39,148 nt of DNA. Source: Streptomyces odonnellii (GTDB lineage: Bacteria; Actinomycetota; Actinomycetes; Streptomycetales; Streptomycetaceae). Made by a program: the position numbers and the translations under genes. How positions within the stretch are numbered: the first letter of the stretch is position 1; every line of letters starts with the position of its first letter. The stretch lies in contig NZ_LATD01000131.1 of NCBI RefSeq assembly GCF_000981895.1, forward strand, positions 1 to 39,148, in the 5' to 3' direction. Shown here piece by piece: positions 24,159 to 31,329 of this stretch. The notes under the pieces were generated by a model that saw only the letters and a program-made list of their open reading frames with translations, was not told where the DNA came from and made no database searches.

Positions 24159-24835
24159 GCCTGGTTCCTCTGCAGCAGGTGGTAGCCGTGGGCGGCGCGC
24201 GCCTCGGCCAGCGAACGGCCCGCGAGCACGTCGTCGACGATGCGCGCCTCGCGCTCATGGATGGTGTGGCAGATCTCCGCCACCTCGTCCTCCACATCGG
24301 GCGGTACGGTCACCGCGCCGTCGGCGTCCGCGATGACGAGCTGGCGGGGCGCGATGCGTACCCCGCCGACACTCACCGGGCACTGGACGTCGCGTACCTC
24401 GACCCGGTCCTTGCCGGTGCGCATGTACCGCCCGCGGGTGAAGAGCGGATAGCTCACGTCGAGCGCCCGCCGCACATCGCGGCACACACCGTCGATCACC
24501 GTGCCCGCGACACCGCGGTCGCTGGCCATCGCGGTGAGGATGTCGCCCCACACCGTGCAGTCGGTACGGCCGCCGTTGTCGAGGACCGCCACATCGCCGG
24601 GCCGCATGTCGTCGAGGTAGTCGCCGACCGTACCGGCCGGATGTCCGGCGGCGACGTACGAGACGGTGTAGGCGCGGCCGAAGATCCGGGCGCCGTCGAA
24701 GAGCGGGGCGATACCGGAGAGACAGCCGTCGCGGCCGAGGCGGTCGAGGGCGTCGGAGACGGTGGCGGTCGAGTAGCCGTACAAGGGGTGCGCCGGGCCG
24801 TTCGCGGGCTCGGGGCCGGTGGGTTCGTGGGTCAC
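24155..24835 (-). CDS. RraA/LigK-family aldolase 2
   Basis: 226 aa. Contains YSTATVSDALDRLG, YLDDMRPGDVAVLDNGGR, the Arg-Asp pair in VIDGVCRDVRRAL and LVIADADGAVTVPPDVEDEV. The C-terminal helix (EREARIVDDVLAGRSLAEAR) is longer than in copy 1. It is clearly divergent from its two neighbours, so these are old paralogues with possibly different substrates rather than a recent duplication. Both ends overlap adjoining genes by ATGA. Confidence 0.88.
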   Translation of the reverse strand: MTHEPTGPEPANGPAHPLYGYSTATVSDALDRLGRDGCLSGIAPLFDGARIFGRAYTVSYVAAGHPAGTVGDYLDDMRPGDVAVLDNGGRTDCTVWGDILTAMASDRGVAGTVIDGVCRDVRRALDVSYPLFTRGRYMRTGKDRVEVRDVQCPVSVGGVRIAPRQLVIADADGAVTVPPDVEDEVAEICHTIHEREARIVDDVLAGRSLAEARAAHGYHLLQRNQA

Positions 24836-25539
24836 GAGCCGGACTCCTCGGGTGGTGTGTCAGTGGTGTCGGTCGTGGGAAACCGGCTGTCGTGCATGAC
24901 CTCGGAGACCGGCCGTCCGGCGGCGACCGCGTCGGCCATGGCCGCCTCGCGGGCGACCACACGCTCGGCGAAGGCGGTCACACGCTCGGCATCGGCGCCG
25001 GGTACGAAGACGACCCCATTGCCGTCGGCGACCACGTAGTCGCCGGGGCTCACGGTGATGTCGCCGAACCCGACCGGCTCGTTCATCGCGTACTGGACCA
25101 CCCGGCCGCGCGCGCTGACGGGCACCACGGCCCGCGCGAAGACCGGCAGTCCGAGTCCGGCGCTCTCGCTCGCGTCCCGGCAGGCGCCGTCGACGACCAC
25201 GCCGGCGATGCCCCGGGCGAGCGCGGCACGGCTGAGAATCCCGCCCCAGCAGGACACGTCCGGACGTCCTTGGTTGGCGATGACCAGCACATCGTCCGGA
25301 CCCGAGAGATCCACGGCGGCGGCGGCGACATGATCGGCGGGCCGGTCGGACCTGCGTGGGCCGACGGTGACCGTACGGACCAGCCCGGCGACGACATGGG
25401 GCACCGGCCAGACCGGCCGGGGCCCGAGCACCACCGTCGACAGGCCGTACGCGTCGAGCGCGTCCGACACGGCACAGGAGTCCAGCGCCCGCAGCCGCTC
25501 CACCAGGGTGGGCGTCCGCGCCTCGTCGGGCGCCGTCAT
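24832..25539 (-). CDS. RraA/LigK-family aldolase 3
   Basis: 235 aa. LDSCAVSDALDAYGL, DHVAAAAVDLSGPDDVLVIA, Arg-Asp in VVDGACRDASESA and YVVADGNGVVFVPGADAERV are the family landmarks. The last 20 residues are a Thr/Pro/Glu tail. It is the copy next to the extradiol dioxygenase gene and overlaps it by 4 bases, so it is the best candidate for the CHA aldolase of the ring-cleavage route; copies 1 and 2 may act on other hydroxy-oxo acids. Confidence 0.88.
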   Translation of the reverse strand: MTAPDEARTPTLVERLRALDSCAVSDALDAYGLSTVVLGPRPVWPVPHVVAGLVRTVTVGPRRSDRPADHVAAAAVDLSGPDDVLVIANQGRPDVSCWGGILSRAALARGIAGVVVDGACRDASESAGLGLPVFARAVVPVSARGRVVQYAMNEPVGFGDITVSPGDYVVADGNGVVFVPGADAERVTAFAERVVAREAAMADAVAAGRPVSEVMHDSRFPTTDTTDTPPEESGS

Positions 25540-26603
25540 GACTGATCCTTACGGGCGCCCGCCGAAGCGGTGTTCTCGTTCTGGGTGTTCTCGTTCTGCC
25601 AGGTCATGAACGCCATCGCGCACCCGGTGCCCGCCTCCGAGCGGTAGCACGGTTCGTACCCCACCAGCTCGGCGGTGAGCGAGGACGCCTCCAGCGCGCC
25701 TGCCACCACGATCCAGTTGCGCATCTCCGAGGTCCCCGACCGCAGCACCGAGTCCGGCAGCGACCGCAGATGGTCACGGTCGCGAGCGGTCAGCGCGGCG
25801 AGAAAGGCCCGGTCGAGTTCCTCGTCCACAACGAAGTGGCTCAGCCCGCCGGACGCCACGATCCCCACCCGCAGCGGCGCGGGGAAGTCCCGGATCGCCT
25901 CGCCCAGGGCCACACCGAAGTCGTAACAGCGCACGGCCGACGGCGGGTTGGGCTCCCAGAAGGTGTTCACGAAGACCGGTACGGTCGGCGGTGTCTCCCC
26001 GCCGCCGAGCACCTGCTCGAAGACAAATCCCCAGCCGTGCGGGATGCCCGAGTTGCCCCACTCCCCGGGCGGCAGGGCCCGGGACGCGGCCGGGTCGAAC
26101 CCGGCGGCCGAGGTCCGCTCGATGAGATGCCGTGCCAGCGCGGAGTGCCCGGGCCGTACGGTGCCCGTGGCCGGCACATTGGCGACCTCGGCGATGGCCA
26201 GCCCCGGCTTCATCCCGTCCAACTGCTCCTGGGTGAACGGCTCGTGCCGCATGGTGTCGCCCCAGTAGAAGGCGAACTGCGGCAGCAGCTCATCGCCGAA
26301 CACCTCCTTGTGGTCGCTGCTCACCACCACCAGCACATCCACCCCGGCCGCCTCGATCCGCCGGCCCAGCTCCTCGATGTCCTCGCGGCAGGCCGTGTAG
26401 CGGCGACGGCGTACGTCGAGCCCGCACTCGGCCGCGAACCCCGGCGCGCGCAGCGCCAGCAGCTCGTCGTACGGATACTCCGCACCGCGGTAGACCAGCG
26501 CCCGGTTGGCCCGGTCGGCGACGGCCCGCAGCCCCCAGTCCTCCGGCGGTGTGTTCAGCAGCGGGCCGTGGGAGGTGCCCACGCCCAGCACGAGGTCGCT
26601 CAC
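25536..26603 (-). CDS. class III extradiol ring-cleavage dioxygenase (LigB type)
   Basis: 355 aa, GTG start with GGAGG about 9-14 bases upstream. LigB-superfamily landmarks: GVGTSHGPLL with an iron-ligand histidine near residue 12, VLVVVSSDHKEVF (about residue 95), and GIVASGGLSHFVV with the catalytic histidine. Family enzymes cleave protocatechuate (LigB) or gallate (DesB/GalA). Next to a LigJ-like hydratase and RraA aldolases, gallate-type cleavage giving 4-oxalomesaconate directly is the economical reading, since no dehydrogenase or lactonase for the protocatechuate 4,5-route is present. No separate LigA subunit is seen. The C-terminus carries a repeated NENTQ from a DNA repeat. Confidence 0.85.
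   Translation of the reverse strand: MSDLVLGVGTSHGPLLNTPPEDWGLRAVADRANRALVYRGAEYPYDELLALRAPGFAAECGLDVRRRRYTACREDIEELGRRIEAAGVDVLVVVSSDHKEVFGDELLPQFAFYWGDTMRHEPFTQEQLDGMKPGLAIAEVANVPATGTVRPGHSALARHLIERTSAAGFDPAASRALPPGEWGNSGIPHGWGFVFEQVLGGGETPPTVPVFVNTFWEPNPPSAVRCYDFGVALGEAIRDFPAPLRVGIVASGGLSHFVVDEELDRAFLAALTARDRDHLRSLPDSVLRSGTSEMRNWIVVAGALEASSLTAELVGYEPCYRSEAGTGCAMAFMTWQNENTQNENTASAGARKDQS
25569..25598. repeat. exact 15-bp tandem duplication in extradiol dioxygenase tail
   Basis: GGTGTTCTCGTTCTG occurs twice head to tail at 25569-25583 and 25584-25598, giving QNENTQNENT near the C-terminus. Same unit length as the repeat at the end of the FAH gene. Confidence 0.85.
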
Positions 26604-26609
26604 GCCGCC

Positions 26610-27614
26610 TCACACCTCCAGCCGGAACAGCTCGACGGCGTTCGTCTCGAACAGTGCCTTCCTGTCCTCGCCGGTCAGCCAGTCGATGTCCTCGATGAGC
26701 AGATGGATGTCGTCGACCCAGCGGCCGGTCTCCGGGTCCTTCACCGAGCCGGTGCCCGGCTTCTCCGTACCGAACAGACAGCGGTCGACCCCGACGGTCC
26801 GCAGCAGGAACTCGATCGAGTCGCGGGTGTAGAGGCAGGTGTCGTAGTGGAGACGGCGCAGCCGCTCCTCGAAGGTCGTGCCCGCCCGCAGGGCCGCCGG
26901 GTAGAAACGGCCCTTCTGGTACGGGACGGCCCCGCCGCCGTGCGACACGACGATCTTGAGCTCGGGGAAGTCGTCCAGAACGGTCGACTGGAGCAGCCCG
27001 GCCACCGCCAGGGTCTCCTCCTGGACGAAGTGGAGCGAGTAGCTCTCCCGGGCCGGGGGCCGGCAGGCCGCCGAGTGGATGATGGCCGGCACGTCCAGCT
27101 CGCAGAGCGCCTCCCACACCGGGTACCAGAAGCGGTCGCCGATGGGCGGCGGCTGCCGCAGCCCCTCGTACGGGTCGGTGTTCAGGGTCGCGCCGACGAA
27201 ACCCAGGTCCGTGACACAGCGGCGCAGTTCACGGGTCCAGACGGCCGGATCGAGGTCCATCGACTGCGGCATGCCCGCGATCCCGCGGAACCGGCCGTCC
27301 ACCTCGCAGCACAGCGCGATGACGTCATTGGTCTCCGCGGTGAACCACTCGACCAGCTTGGCCGGGGTCTCGCTGTGCATCATCTGGAACGGCCGGGGCG
27401 AGATGAACTGGATGTCCACCCCGGCCTCGTCGAGATGCCGGAGATGCGAGATCTTGCCGAAACTCGGGTGCGGCGCGTTGAGCGCCTCCACCACATGCTC
27501 CTTCGTCACCCCGGAACGCCCGCGCCCATGGGCGCCGCGATGGGAGAGGAGCCCTGCCTTGTACGCGTACAGCTTGTCGGGGGCGGTGACATGCCCGTGG
27601 ACGTCGATATAGAT
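26610..27614 (-). CDS. amidohydrolase-family 4-oxalomesaconate hydratase-like protein (ATC start)
   Basis: 334 aa when read from the ATC at 27614. It resembles LigJ-type (amidohydrolase 2) hydratases: IDVHGHV metal motif at the very N-terminus, GFVGATLNTDPYEG, DRFWYPVWEAL, the metal histidine in PAIIHSAACR, IVVSHGGGAVPYQKGRF and LFGTEKPG. No ATG, GTG or TTG lies in frame between the upstream stop and a GTG at 27509, which would remove the essential HGH. The ATC is 8 bases after GAGGAGG and aligns with the start of LigJ as I recall it (M-I-I-D-C-H-G-H), so ATC initiation is the best reading. Likely reaction: hydration of 4-oxalomesaconate to CHA, feeding the RraA aldolases. First gene of unit A. 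Confidence 0.85.
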   Translation of the reverse strand: MYIDVHGHVTAPDKLYAYKAGLLSHRGAHGRGRSGVTKEHVVEALNAPHPSFGKISHLRHLDEAGVDIQFISPRPFQMMHSETPAKLVEWFTAETNDVIALCCEVDGRFRGIAGMPQSMDLDPAVWTRELRRCVTDLGFVGATLNTDPYEGLRQPPPIGDRFWYPVWEALCELDVPAIIHSAACRPPARESYSLHFVQEETLAVAGLLQSTVLDDFPELKIVVSHGGGAVPYQKGRFYPAALRAGTTFEERLRRLHYDTCLYTRDSIEFLLRTVGVDRCLFGTEKPGTGSVKDPETGRWVDDIHLLIEDIDWLTGEDRKALFETNAVELFRLEV

Positions 27615-27943
27615 GGCGCTGCCCTCCTCGTGACCGGAACGGGCGATGCCCGCCGTGGCCGGTGGAGCGGCTGAGCACTCCTGTCCGGGTGTCCAGAACG
27701 ATAAGGACGGTGCGCCCTATACGGAATAGGTCGCGCGAGAATTCCACATAGAGGTATATGGGTCCCTCGGTGAGGGGGCCTCGATGCCGGGCCGGGGCCG
27801 GGAGTGGGGGCAAAAGGTGCGCTGAAGCGCGGACTCCGGCCGGTTGGGCGTCACATTAGGCGACATTTCCGTCTGTGTACCCTCCGCGTACGGACTTCGC
27901 CATCACAAAACGGCCACGGCCGGCCCCATGCGGATACACGTGA
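27615..27943. other. intergenic region upstream of unit A
   Basis: About 330 bases with no convincing gene. It holds the unit A ribosome binding site, an AT-rich regulatory patch (27715-27760) and a small CCCTC..GAGGG hairpin near 27774. The rest shows no structure I can name. Confidence 0.6.
27723..27759 (-). promoter_or_regulatory. candidate IclR-type operator upstream of unit A
   Basis: GGAAT-N13-ATTCC at 27723-27745 has the same half-sites and 23-base length as the site at 7398-7420, and the inner sequence also shares TCGCG and AGAAT. Right beside it, CATAGAGGTATAT (27747-27759) matches the element at 22433 in 11 of 13 bases. It lies about 110 bases before the LigJ-like gene. Confidence 0.55.
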
Positions 27944-27976
27944 GCGCCGGACGGTCCGTGTCGGCCCGTCCGGCGC
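27944..27976 (-). terminator. strong hairpin after glycoside-hydrolase fragment
   Basis: GCGCCGGACGG (27944-27954) and CCGTCCGGCGC (27966-27976) are exact complements around an 11-base loop, 20 bases beyond the stop of the glycoside-hydrolase fragment. Confidence 0.7.
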
Positions 27977-27997
27977 CTGAGGTGCTTCAGCCGTGCG

Positions 27998-28489
27998 TCA
28001 GACCGGCACGATCCGGTACGTACGGCCCACCGCCGTCTGCACCGAGATCACCCCGTTCGCCGTGGTGAACGGAACCGCCGCGCCGCTCGTGTCCGTCACG
28101 GTGAAGGTGCCCGTCGGCCACGGGTTCTTCAGCCGCAGCGTGCCACCGGCCTCGCTGGTGACCTCGGCATAGCTGGCGCGGTCGTTCTCCTTCGCGCTGG
28201 ACACCACGAACGCTCCCTTCTGGCGCAACTGCCAGAAGCTCGCGTTCTTGCCCGCCGGCCAGACCGGGAAGAGGGTGACGATCCCCTGGTCGCTCTGGGC
28301 CAGCATGCTGTTGACCGCCTCGGTGGCACCGGACTTCTCGATGCCGTGGAACGGGTCGGCGATCCGCAGGTTCGGGGCGAGGTGCGCGTTGATCACCTGC
28401 TTGAACCTGTCGATGAGCGACTGCGCCGGATAGCCGACCCGGGCCGCCTGGTGTGGTCCCGCGGCGGTTCTGAGATTTTCATGTCCACG
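27998..28489 (-). pseudogene. C-terminal fragment of a large glycoside hydrolase (GH95-like)
   Basis: The frame is open for about 164 codons from a stop at 28490 to the stop at 27998, but only the end of a protein is encoded: VNSMLAQSDQGIVTLFPVWP and LRQKGAFVVSS, then a beta-sandwich-like tail (LRLKNPWPTGTFTVTDTSG, VGRTYRIVPV). The segment resembles the C-terminal part of GH95-type or related (alpha/alpha)6-barrel hydrolases of 700 aa or more. Residues homologous to the family begin near 28460 with no start codon or ribosome binding site, so this is a 5'-truncated relic. A terminator hairpin still follows it. Family assignment is tentative. Confidence 0.6.
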
Positions 28490-28573
28490 TCATCGCCGGG
28501 CGGGTGCAGGTGTCATCCGGCGACCGGAGAGTGACGGCCGTTTGCGCAACCGGCCCTAGCCTCTGGAGGAACC

Positions 28574-29527
28574 GTGAAGCTCCGGCGATCCGCCCGTGTC
28601 GTATTCGTCTCCGTCCTGCTCTCCGCGGGACTCCTCGCCGTACCCGGCCAGGCCCAGGCCGCGCCCAGCGACGCCGACCTCGCCTACCGCTGGGCCCCTG
28701 TGCACTACCAGGACACCTCGTCCGCCTACTACACCGCCGAGTACACCTCGCCGGTCGACTACGACGGCGACTGGAACACCCTCAACAACTGGGAGAACCT
28801 GGACGCCAACACCGCGCGGCTGACCGGTACGGCGTACTACTCCGTGGTCGAGACCTCGACGCACTGGTACATCACCTACGCCTTCTACCACCCGCGCGAC
28901 TGGAAGGACTATCCGCTCAACTGGACCTCCCACGAGAACGACATGGAAGGTGTCCTGGAGGTCGTCCTCAAGGACGGCAGCACCTACGGCACGCTCCAGG
29001 CGGCCGTCACCCAGGCGCACGACAACTACTACTCGTACATCCCGGCCGGCAGCCCCTTCCAGGGCAACCGCGAGAACATCGACGGCACCCTCCTGATGGA
29101 GACCCACGACGGTGCCCAGCACCCCACCGTCTTCCAGGAGGCGCGCGGCCACGGCATGTACAACTGGAGCGGCGGCAGCTTCCCCGGCGGCGACGGCGTC
29201 GTCTACCGCCCCAACCGCACCGCCGGTACCGTCCCGACCGGCGGCAACGACCGCGCCGCCTCCTACAAGCTCGTCGACATCTTCGCCGCCGGCGGCCTGT
29301 GGGAGCGCCGCAACTCCAAGCCGCCGTACGCCTCCTGGGGCACCTTCGCCGGTGACAACGGCCGCGACAACGCCGCGCACGCCCCCTGGGCCTGGGACGA
29401 CTCCAACGACGGCAGCGACCTCCAGGCCGGCTCCATCGCGGGCGACCCGGCGTACCTGATCAGCCAGTACTTCAAGAACACCGGCAATCTGAGCCTGACG
29501 TACACCCGGAACACCTACCGTTCCTGA
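28574..29527 (+). CDS. secreted Vps62/NPP1-like protein
   Basis: 317 aa, GTG start with GGAGG 6 bases upstream. The N-terminus has a classical Sec signal (SVLLSAGLLAVPGQAQA, cleaved before APS). The mature part is rich in Trp, Tyr, Asn and Asp. Core segment YAFYHPRDWKD...SHENDMEGVLEVV resembles the H-x-x-D-x-E-G motif shared by Vps62-domain and NPP1-type necrosis-inducing proteins, with His, Asp and Glu in place. Secreted function is unknown: plant-cell toxin-like or carbohydrate/lipid-binding are both possible. Stand-alone gene followed by its own terminator. Confidence 0.75.
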   Translation: MKLRRSARVVFVSVLLSAGLLAVPGQAQAAPSDADLAYRWAPVHYQDTSSAYYTAEYTSPVDYDGDWNTLNNWENLDANTARLTGTAYYSVVETSTHWYITYAFYHPRDWKDYPLNWTSHENDMEGVLEVVLKDGSTYGTLQAAVTQAHDNYYSYIPAGSPFQGNRENIDGTLLMETHDGAQHPTVFQEARGHGMYNWSGGSFPGGDGVVYRPNRTAGTVPTGGNDRAASYKLVDIFAAGGLWERRNSKPPYASWGTFAGDNGRDNAAHAPWAWDDSNDGSDLQAGSIAGDPAYLISQYFKNTGNLSLTYTRNTYRS

Positions 29528-29538
29528 CGCCCGGCACA

Positions 29539-29578
29539 CCAGGTCCTGTCCGACGGAGATCCGCCGGACAGGACCTGG
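29539..29578 (+). terminator. 14-bp perfect-stem terminator
   Basis: CCAGGTCCTGTCCG (29539-29552) and CGGACAGGACCTGG (29565-29578) are exact complements around a 12-base loop, 11 bases after the stop of the secreted protein gene. Confidence 0.85.
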
Positions 29579-29699
29579 GCGAGCCGCCGGACGGCGGCCG
29601 GGCCACGCCAGGTCCGGGCCGGTGGGGGCCGTTCGCCGCTCGCGCGCGGGTCGCCTGCTGTTGGGGCGTACGTCATGCGCCGTCTCTACCGTCCGTGCC

Positions 29700-30908
29700 A
29701 TGAACAAGCTCCTGATCATGCTGAGCGCCGCCGCGCTGACCGTCGGTCTGGCCGCGCCCGCCGCCGCCCACCGCGGCCACGACCACAACGGGTCCGCCGA
29801 GTTCGGCCGGGCCACCCTGACCGGCTTCGCCTCGCTCCCGGCCGAGACCTACGTACCCGGCAGCCCGGTCTCCGGCGCGGCCCTCGGCACGGAGCCCGTC
29901 AACGGCATCGCCGCGCCGTTCCCGGGCCAGCCCGTCCAGGGATTCAGCGGTATCCTCAACCGGCACGACGGCACGTACGACGTGCTGTCCGACAACGGGT
30001 TCGGGAACAAGGCCAACAGCGCCGACTTCCTCCTCCGTGTCCACCACGTCAAGCCGGACACGCGCACCGGCAAGGTCAAGGTGCTCGGCGGCTTCAACCT
30101 GAGCGACCCCTACCGCCATGTGCCGTTCGCGCTGACCCGCTCCGACCGGGTGCTGACGGGCGCCGACTTCGACGTCGAGTCGATCGTCCGTGCGTCCGAC
30201 GGGACGTACTGGACGGGCGACGAGTTCGGCCCGTTCCTGCTGCACTTCTCCTCGAAGGGCCGTCTCCTCCAGGCCCCCATCCCGCTCAAGGGAGTCCAGG
30301 CGCCGGAGAATCCGTACCTGAACGGCGCGGCCCCCAACCTGCCCAGCAGCAAGGGCTTCGAGGGCATGGCCCGCGGTGTCGACGGCCGTCACCTCTACCC
30401 GCTGCTCGAAGGCTGGGTCTCCGACGGCACGCCCGGCGACCTGCGCATGAGCGAGTTCGACCTGCGTACGAACGCCTACACGGGCAAGCGCTTCATCTAC
30501 CGCCTGGAGTCGACCGGCAACGCCATCGGCGACGCGATCGCCCTGGACGACCACCGCTTCCTGGTGATCGAGCGCGACGGCGGACAGGGCGACTCCGCCC
30601 AGTTCAAGCGCATCTACCTGGCGGACAGCCGTGACCGGAACCACGACGGCGTCATGGACAAGAAGCTCGTCGCCGACCTGCTCGACATCGCCAACCCCAA
30701 GGGCCTCGGCGGCTTCGGGAAGACCTTCCGCTTCCCGTTCACGACCATCGAGGACGTCGTGCTGATCGACGACCGCACGCTGGCCGTCATGAACGACAAC
30801 AACTTCCCGGGCTCCTCGGGCCGTACGCCTGGCAAGGCGGACAACAACGAGTTCATCACCATCCGGCTCACCCAGCCGCTGGACGCCGACCGCCGCGCGT
30901 TCCGCTGA
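29700..30908 (+). CDS. secreted esterase-like/phytase-like beta-propeller protein
   Basis: 402 aa from ATG at 29700; no good ribosome binding site precedes it, so the start may be leaderless. Sec signal MNKLLIMLSAAALTVGLAAP ending AAAHRG, followed by a short His-rich linker (HRGHDHNG). The body fits the phytase-like (esterase-like activity of phytase) family: GFSGILNRHDGTYDVLSDNG, FDVESIVRASDGTYWTGDEF, KGFEGMARGVDGRHLYPLLE, AIALDDHRFLVIERDGGQGD and TLAVMNDNNFPGS. Acidic Asp/Asn loops probably bind calcium. Usually exported and involved in phosphate-ester or related hydrolysis. Confidence 0.85.
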   Translation: MNKLLIMLSAAALTVGLAAPAAAHRGHDHNGSAEFGRATLTGFASLPAETYVPGSPVSGAALGTEPVNGIAAPFPGQPVQGFSGILNRHDGTYDVLSDNGFGNKANSADFLLRVHHVKPDTRTGKVKVLGGFNLSDPYRHVPFALTRSDRVLTGADFDVESIVRASDGTYWTGDEFGPFLLHFSSKGRLLQAPIPLKGVQAPENPYLNGAAPNLPSSKGFEGMARGVDGRHLYPLLEGWVSDGTPGDLRMSEFDLRTNAYTGKRFIYRLESTGNAIGDAIALDDHRFLVIERDGGQGDSAQFKRIYLADSRDRNHDGVMDKKLVADLLDIANPKGLGGFGKTFRFPFTTIEDVVLIDDRTLAVMNDNNFPGSSGRTPGKADNNEFITIRLTQPLDADRRAFR

Positions 30909-30973
30909 CACCGGGCGACCGGCAGCGGCACTGCTGCTGGCGTACTGACGCGCTGACGTCTGCGCACAACTGA

Positions 30974-31003
30974 CGTACGACGACCGTGGTGAGACGTCGT
31001 ACG
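30974..31003 (+). terminator. hairpin after phytase-like gene
   Basis: CGTACGACG (30974-30982) pairs exactly with CGTCGTACG (30995-31003) around a 12-base loop, 65 bases past the stop of the phytase-like gene. Confidence 0.6.
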
Positions 31004-31015
31004 AGCGGGGCTTCG

Positions 31016-31070
31016 GGCCACCGCGCGAGCCGGTGGAGGCATATGTCTCCGCCAAAGTTGCGCGGTGGCC
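31016..31070 (+). other. nested long hairpin upstream of peptide gene
   Basis: Outer arms GGCCACCGCGC (31016-31026) and GCGCGGTGGCC (31060-31070) are exact complements. Inside, GGTGGAG and CTCCGCC form a second stem around GCATATGT. The whole 55-base element would fold into one long interrupted stem. It lies between the phytase-like gene and the 37-aa peptide gene and could be a second terminator, an attenuator or a small mobile palindrome. The rest of the 297-base gap shows only the weak promoter noted next. Confidence 0.55.
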
Positions 31071-31123
31071 TTCGCCTTCTGTACGGCTCGCGGGATCGTA
31101 GCCAGAGTGTGTCTTTCAGAGTG

Positions 31124-31152
31124 TTGACGACTCCCAATCCGTGACGGACCAT
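31124..31152 (+). promoter_or_regulatory. possible promoter of peptide cassette
   Basis: TTGACG at 31124-31129, 17-base spacer, GACCAT at 31147-31152. The -35 matches well and the -10 poorly. It is placed 54 bases before the peptide start, suitable for a leader. Confidence 0.35.
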
Positions 31153-31205
31153 CACAACCAGGTGCACAACGCGGAGTTGGGCACCGCGCAGAAAAGGAGC
31201 GGCTC

Positions 31206-31319
31206 ATGAGCGGAACAGTCAAGAGCGACAGCACCTCACGCCGCAAGCAGACGACCATCCAGATCCGGCGCCTGGACAGGAAAGAGACTACGGGCGACAG
31301 CAATTCCACCGGCTCCTGA
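31206..31319 (+). CDS. 37-aa peptide, candidate RiPP precursor
   Basis: ATG at 31206 has a strong ribosome binding site (AAAAGGAG, 6 bases upstream). The peptide runs MSGTVKSDSTSRRKQ, then TTIQIRRLDRK, then ETTGDSNSTGS at the C-terminus. It has no Cys, aromatic residues or signal sequence; one third is Ser/Thr. TTIQIRRLD could be a short hydrophobic leader strand for recognition, with the polar tail as substrate. It is 10 bases upstream of the M14 carboxypeptidase gene and is followed by an MccB-like adenylating enzyme with an apparent leader-binding domain. Coding status rests on the ribosome binding site and context; the product is inferred. Confidence 0.65.
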   Translation: MSGTVKSDSTSRRKQTTIQIRRLDRKETTGDSNSTGS

Positions 31320-31329
31320 ACGGGTCGTC

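Noticed and set aside
25770..27674. 634-codon plus-strand frame opposite the dioxygenase and hydratase genes
   Set aside because: Typical GC-skewed shadow; the minus strand shows conserved metal motifs of two families.
31206..31319. Lanthipeptide or lasso precursor
   Set aside because: The peptide has no Cys and there is no lanthionine synthetase, lasso cyclase or transglutaminase-like protease nearby.
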